From JAAZBG01 sp964390065 (lineage in GTDB: Bacteria; Fibrobacterota; Chitinivibrionia; Chitinivibrionales; Chitinispirillaceae): a stretch of DNA of 8,199 bases. The DNA lies in assembly GCA_964390065.1 (NCBI GenBank), contig CAYMGX010000161.1:1-8199 (forward strand), given 5' to 3'. Numbering within the stretch: position 1 is the first letter of the stretch; every line of letters starts with the position of its first letter. Of this stretch, positions 6,395 through 8,199 are shown one piece after another. A model generated the notes under the pieces. That model had not been told where the DNA came from, made no database searches, and saw only the letters and a list, made by a program, of their open reading frames with translations. A program made the translations under genes and the position numbers.

Positions 6395-7239
6395 AAAATC
6401 CCCTCACGCTTGTCCTTGAGACTCCTGACTGTAGTGTAGGGGACCTGTGGAATTCCAATCTCTGATCTGTTCTGATTACTGCTATGGAAATCGGAACCAC
6501 CACTGATAGCAAGATGATGTTTTTTTGCGATACGTGTATAGTGACGCTCTGCACTGGCCGGATGTTCCATGTGGTAGACTTCAATACCCTGAAGCCCCTC
6601 ACGAATAAATTCAAGTATTCGCTCATCAACGTGAGTAACTCCCGGATGAGCAAGAACAGGAACGCCGCCTGCCTGTTTTACAAGATCGAACACCTCTTTA
6701 GGGTGCATTTTAAGTTTTTCAACATAGGCTGTTGAGCCATAACCTATATATTTATCAAAGGCTTCCCGAAATGAGTACACAAGTTCCTCCTTGAGCATTG
6801 CTGCTGCAATATGAGGTCTTCCGATTGCACCAAGGCCCGCGATACTGAGAACCGTTTCAAAACGCAGATCAATACCTTGTTTATTGAGATTTTCAACAAT
6901 TTTTTTTGCGCGGTAGTATCGGGCGTCTTTCATTTCGTCAAGTTTGCTGACAAGAAGAGGGTTTTCGATATCAATGAAATAACCAAGTACATGAATATCG
7001 GTTCCATCGATCTCACTTGAAAGTTCTACACCGGGGATGACCTCTATACCCAATTGTTCACCAAGCTCAAAAGCCAACGGATATGCGTCAGTGCAATCAT
7101 GATCCGTGATCGAAATTGCGCTCATACCTTTATAATGTGCAGCTTCTAATACCTCTTTTACAGTGCTTGCACCATCTGAGAATGTTGTGTGGATATGGAG
7201 ATCTACGTTCTTTTTAGTTTGTGTGGATTCTGAAAGCAT
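6391..7239 (-). CDS. PHP-domain phosphoesterase, YciV/RNase AM-like
   Basis: A 282-residue single-domain PHP metallophosphoesterase. The metal ligands of the fold are all present: HIH (H15, H17), D22, TDHD (45-48), E72 in PGVELS, H83, H143 in GRPHIA, H198 in AHPG, and D250/H252 in SGGSDFH. Length and motif order match the COG0613 group, which includes E. coli YciV/RNase AM (a 5'-3' exoribonuclease acting on rRNA 5' ends) and bacterial 3',5'-nucleoside bisphosphate phosphatases. RNA end processing or pAp turnover is therefore the likely role, but the exact substrate cannot be read from sequence. The start is odd: AAAAAGG directly abuts the ATG, an in-frame TGA lies two codons upstream, and no later ATG, GTG or TTG fits before the first metal motif. 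A promoter is proposed at 7460-7488. manC follows after 207 bp with its own promoter. Confidence 0.9.
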   Translation of the reverse strand: MLSESTQTKKNVDLHIHTTFSDGASTVKEVLEAAHYKGMSAISITDHDCTDAYPLAFELGEQLGIEVIPGVELSSEIDGTDIHVLGYFIDIENPLLVSKLDEMKDARYYRAKKIVENLNKQGIDLRFETVLSIAGLGAIGRPHIAAAMLKEELVYSFREAFDKYIGYGSTAYVEKLKMHPKEVFDLVKQAGGVPVLAHPGVTHVDERILEFIREGLQGIEVYHMEHPASAERHYTRIAKKHHLAISGGSDFHSSNQNRSEIGIPQVPYTTVRSLKDKREGIL

Positions 7240-7246
7240 CCTTTTT
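7240..7246 (-). promoter_or_regulatory. Shine-Dalgarno-like AAAAAGG abutting the PHP gene ATG
   Basis: The only purine-rich ribosome-binding-like tract touches the start codon with no spacer, whereas 5-9 nt is normal. An in-frame stop (TGA, 7248-7246 on the minus strand) rules out an upstream start. Translation may therefore be weak, leaderless-like, or driven by another signal. Confidence 0.45.
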
Positions 7247-7459
7247 CAATTTTAGAGATAACATCAAACTCCAAAACACCAATTTTTGCGGTTTCTTATC
7301 TGTGCCATGTTCAAAGGAAATTGCTAATACTTCCAGCCGAACCTGTCAAAACATCAAATAAAACTGCTCTTTTTTAGAAATCTTCAAAAATTTAATGATT
7401 AAGCGACTTGAAATTACCTCATGTGTTAGAATTTTTATACAATTTTGACCAAGTATATG

Positions 7460-7488
7460 AATATAACCAAACTTGGGTGCGGGGTCAA
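7460..7488 (-). promoter_or_regulatory. Candidate sigma-70-type promoter for the PHP gene
   Basis: On the minus strand, TTGACC (7488-7483, 5 of 6) and TATATT (7465-7460, 5 of 6) are separated by exactly 17 nt. Transcription would start near 7453 and leave a leader of about 210 nt. Confidence 0.55.
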
Positions 7489-7520
7489 GCCTGATGATAA
7501 AAAAGTTTTAGTCATTGCTC

Positions 7521-7538
7521 CTGGTGTAATTACTCCAG
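7521..7538. promoter_or_regulatory. 18-bp dyad, candidate operator
   Basis: CTGGTGTAATTACTCCAG is a palindrome with one mismatched pair (T opposite T at positions 5 and 14). It sits 32 bp upstream of the minus-strand -35 box and 73 bp upstream of the plus-strand -35 box, so one protein bound there could act on both divergent promoters. The function is inferred. Confidence 0.45.
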
Positions 7539-7611
7539 AAAGGGGACGAAATTAAAAATCCAGCATTATTGAAGTATTGAAGGTGACCCTGTCTATTTCC
7601 AGATCCTTCAT

Positions 7612-7640
7612 TTGACTATTTACGAAATGTAGGGTATAGT
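7612..7640 (+). promoter_or_regulatory. Candidate sigma-70-type promoter for the small-gene pair
   Basis: TTGACT (7612-7617, 5 of 6) and TATAGT (7635-7640, 5 of 6) are 17 nt apart. Transcription from about 7647 would give a short leader of about 26 nt with a good Shine-Dalgarno, which supports the following small frame being a real gene. Confidence 0.65.
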
Positions 7641-7672
7641 AACTTTATAACTTTAATTAACAAGGATTTTGC

Positions 7673-7846
7673 ATGGGATTAAAGGGTCTATTTGCAGCCG
7701 GTAGTGATCAGGACAGGCTCTTCAAAGATTTATCGGATATAAAAGAAATTATAAAAAATACTGATATCGACACCACTGAACTTTATAAGCTATTTGTCAA
7801 ATACGGACTGGAGAAGTATTATGAACCTATCATCGGAAAACAATAA
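7673..7846 (+). CDS. Small protein of unknown function, first of an overlapping pair
   Basis: A 57-residue frame from ATG 7673 to TAA 7844-7846. I do not recognise a family. The protein is soluble and helix-prone with no signal peptide or membrane segment: a short MGLKGLFAAG start, a charged stretch (DLSDIKEIIKN, 19-29), then TELYKLFVKYGLEKYYEPIIGKQ-like residues rich in Tyr, Lys and Glu (35-57). It has a Shine-Dalgarno (AAGGA, 7662-7666, 6 nt from the ATG) and a near-consensus promoter 33 bp upstream, which together are the main reason to call it. Its last 26 bp overlap the start of the next gene in another frame, implying coupled translation. Possible roles include a small regulator or the first half of a two-component small-protein module; nothing in the sequence decides this. 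Confidence 0.6.
   Translation: MGLKGLFAAGSDQDRLFKDLSDIKEIIKNTDIDTTELYKLFVKYGLEKYYEPIIGKQ
7810..7813 (+). promoter_or_regulatory. Shine-Dalgarno GGAG that fixes the start of the second small gene
   Basis: GGAG (within GGAGAAG) lies 7 nt before ATG 7821 and inside the coding sequence of the preceding gene. It favours that ATG over the TTG at 7794, which has no ribosome site. Confidence 0.65.
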
Positions 7847-8036
7847 AGCCCTTTCCTTTCACTGGGATCATGAGTACACAAAAAAACTTAAGGCAGAGGC
7901 AGTAACAAAAAAAAGTAAGGTTCCAATCGTTGAACGTAACCTTCAGGAATATTTTGACTTTTTGGAAAATGTTCTGCCAAAAAATCCACTCCCACCCAGA
8001 AAATCGTGTACAACAACAAAAATGTTTGAGTTATAA
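7821..8036 (+). CDS. Small protein of unknown function, second of an overlapping pair
   Basis: A 71-residue frame starting at ATG 7821, chosen over a TTG nine codons upstream because GGAG sits 7 nt before it. It overlaps the preceding gene by 26 bp, the hallmark of translational coupling. No known family is recognised. The middle is basic and helix-prone (HEYTKKLKAEAVTKKSK, about 17-33), then an acidic/aromatic helix (VERNLQEYFDFLENVL, about 37-52), a Pro-rich linker (PKNPLPPRKS, 53-62) and a short tail ending TKMFEL. It lacks membrane or export signals. The basic segment could contact nucleic acid, but that is only a guess. No clear intrinsic terminator follows: a T-run near 8114-8121 has no strong stem before it. 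Confidence 0.6.
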   Translation: MNLSSENNKALSFHWDHEYTKKLKAEAVTKKSKVPIVERNLQEYFDFLENVLPKNPLPPRKSCTTTKMFEL

Positions 8037-8199
8037 CTGTCTGCGTAAGAGTTCCTATCTGACACAGAATTGTTTCCTGCTGTATATCAGGCCTGTTTAA
8101 TTGATAGTACCCGCTTTTTTTAAACAAAAATCTTTACATTTCCGGTTCGCAAGTTATTTTAGGTTTAGAAGTGGTCTATTATTTATGTATTAAACCTTA

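Larger units (their letters stand above)
7240..7672. other. Divergent intergenic region of 433 bp
   Basis: The spacer between the PHP gene and the small-gene pair holds a minus-strand promoter candidate (7460-7488), a plus-strand promoter candidate (7612-7640) and an 18-bp dyad between them (7521-7538). A 32-codon frame (7457-7555, plus) lacks a ribosome site and is not called. The leader of the PHP transcript would be about 210 nt, with no riboswitch class I recognise. Confidence 0.6.

Noticed and set aside
7457..7555. 32-codon plus-strand frame reading MNITKLGCGVKPDD with a plausible-looking hydrophobic middle
   Set aside because: No Shine-Dalgarno, overlaps the minus-strand promoter and the dyad, and too short to judge; it could be a relic of a lost gene but nothing supports that.
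8080..8121. Intrinsic terminator after the small-gene pair (T-run near 8114-8121)
   Set aside because: Stems before the T-run are only 4-5 bp (CCTG/CAGG, TATCA/TGATA) and too far from the T-run to be convincing.
8133..8197. Promoter-like TTTACA (8133-8138) and TATTTT (8155-8160), plus a 7-bp inverted repeat AGGTTTA/TAAACCT (8161-8167, 8191-8197)
   Set aside because: Weak -10, 16-nt spacer and no downstream gene in view; AT-rich DNA makes such matches common.

Overview
The window comes from a Gram-negative (diderm) bacterium. It carries lpxB, the lipid A disaccharide synthase, and a signal-peptide-bearing PEGA/thrombospondin-3-type protein. The DNA is fairly AT-rich and spacers are large for a bacterium. 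Shine-Dalgarno use is mixed: clear for the membrane ferredoxin, manC and the two small right-hand genes, absent for lpxB, the PEGA gene and the AraC gene. A membrane protein with two ferredoxin-type 4Fe-4S clusters suggests anaerobic or low-potential redox metabolism. The sequence alone does not fix the phylum.

Layout. Positions 1-1206 (minus) hold the N-terminal 402 residues of an exported protein with two PEGA-like domains and the start of a calcium-binding thrombospondin-3-type repeat; it runs off the left edge. Just upstream on the same strand is lpxB (1252-2418). A 280-bp spacer containing a perfect 26-bp palindrome separates lpxB from a NapH/YccM-like polyferredoxin membrane protein (2699-3598, minus). 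That gene is divergent from a cysteine-rich AraC-family regulator (3728-4603, plus), and the 129-bp gap between them is the likely control region. A 497-bp convergent spacer (4604-5100) is packed with small hairpin repeats and no credible gene. Then come monofunctional manC (5101-6183, minus, with its own promoter) and a PHP-domain phosphoesterase of the YciV/RNase AM type (6391-7239, minus). A 433-bp divergent spacer follows, holding good promoters facing both ways and an 18-bp dyad. The right end has two overlapping, unrecognised small genes (57 and 71 codons, 7673-8036, plus).

How the genes fit together. lpxB, the PEGA protein and manC all concern the envelope: lipid A, an exported surface or periplasmic protein, and GDP-mannose for surface glycans. 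The AraC/ferredoxin pair looks like a self-contained regulated redox module. The PHP gene is probably RNA or nucleotide housekeeping.

The most unusual signals are non-coding or semi-coding. Degenerate 7-bp tandem repeats occur inside lpxB, where they encode a 7-residue amino-acid repeat, and at the stop codon of the PHP gene. A family of hairpin repeats shares the TTGTCCC/GGGACAA core with the palindrome upstream of lpxB. The small overlapping gene pair at the right end has a near-consensus promoter and no function I can assign. I see no rRNA, tRNA, CRISPR array or complete insertion sequence.
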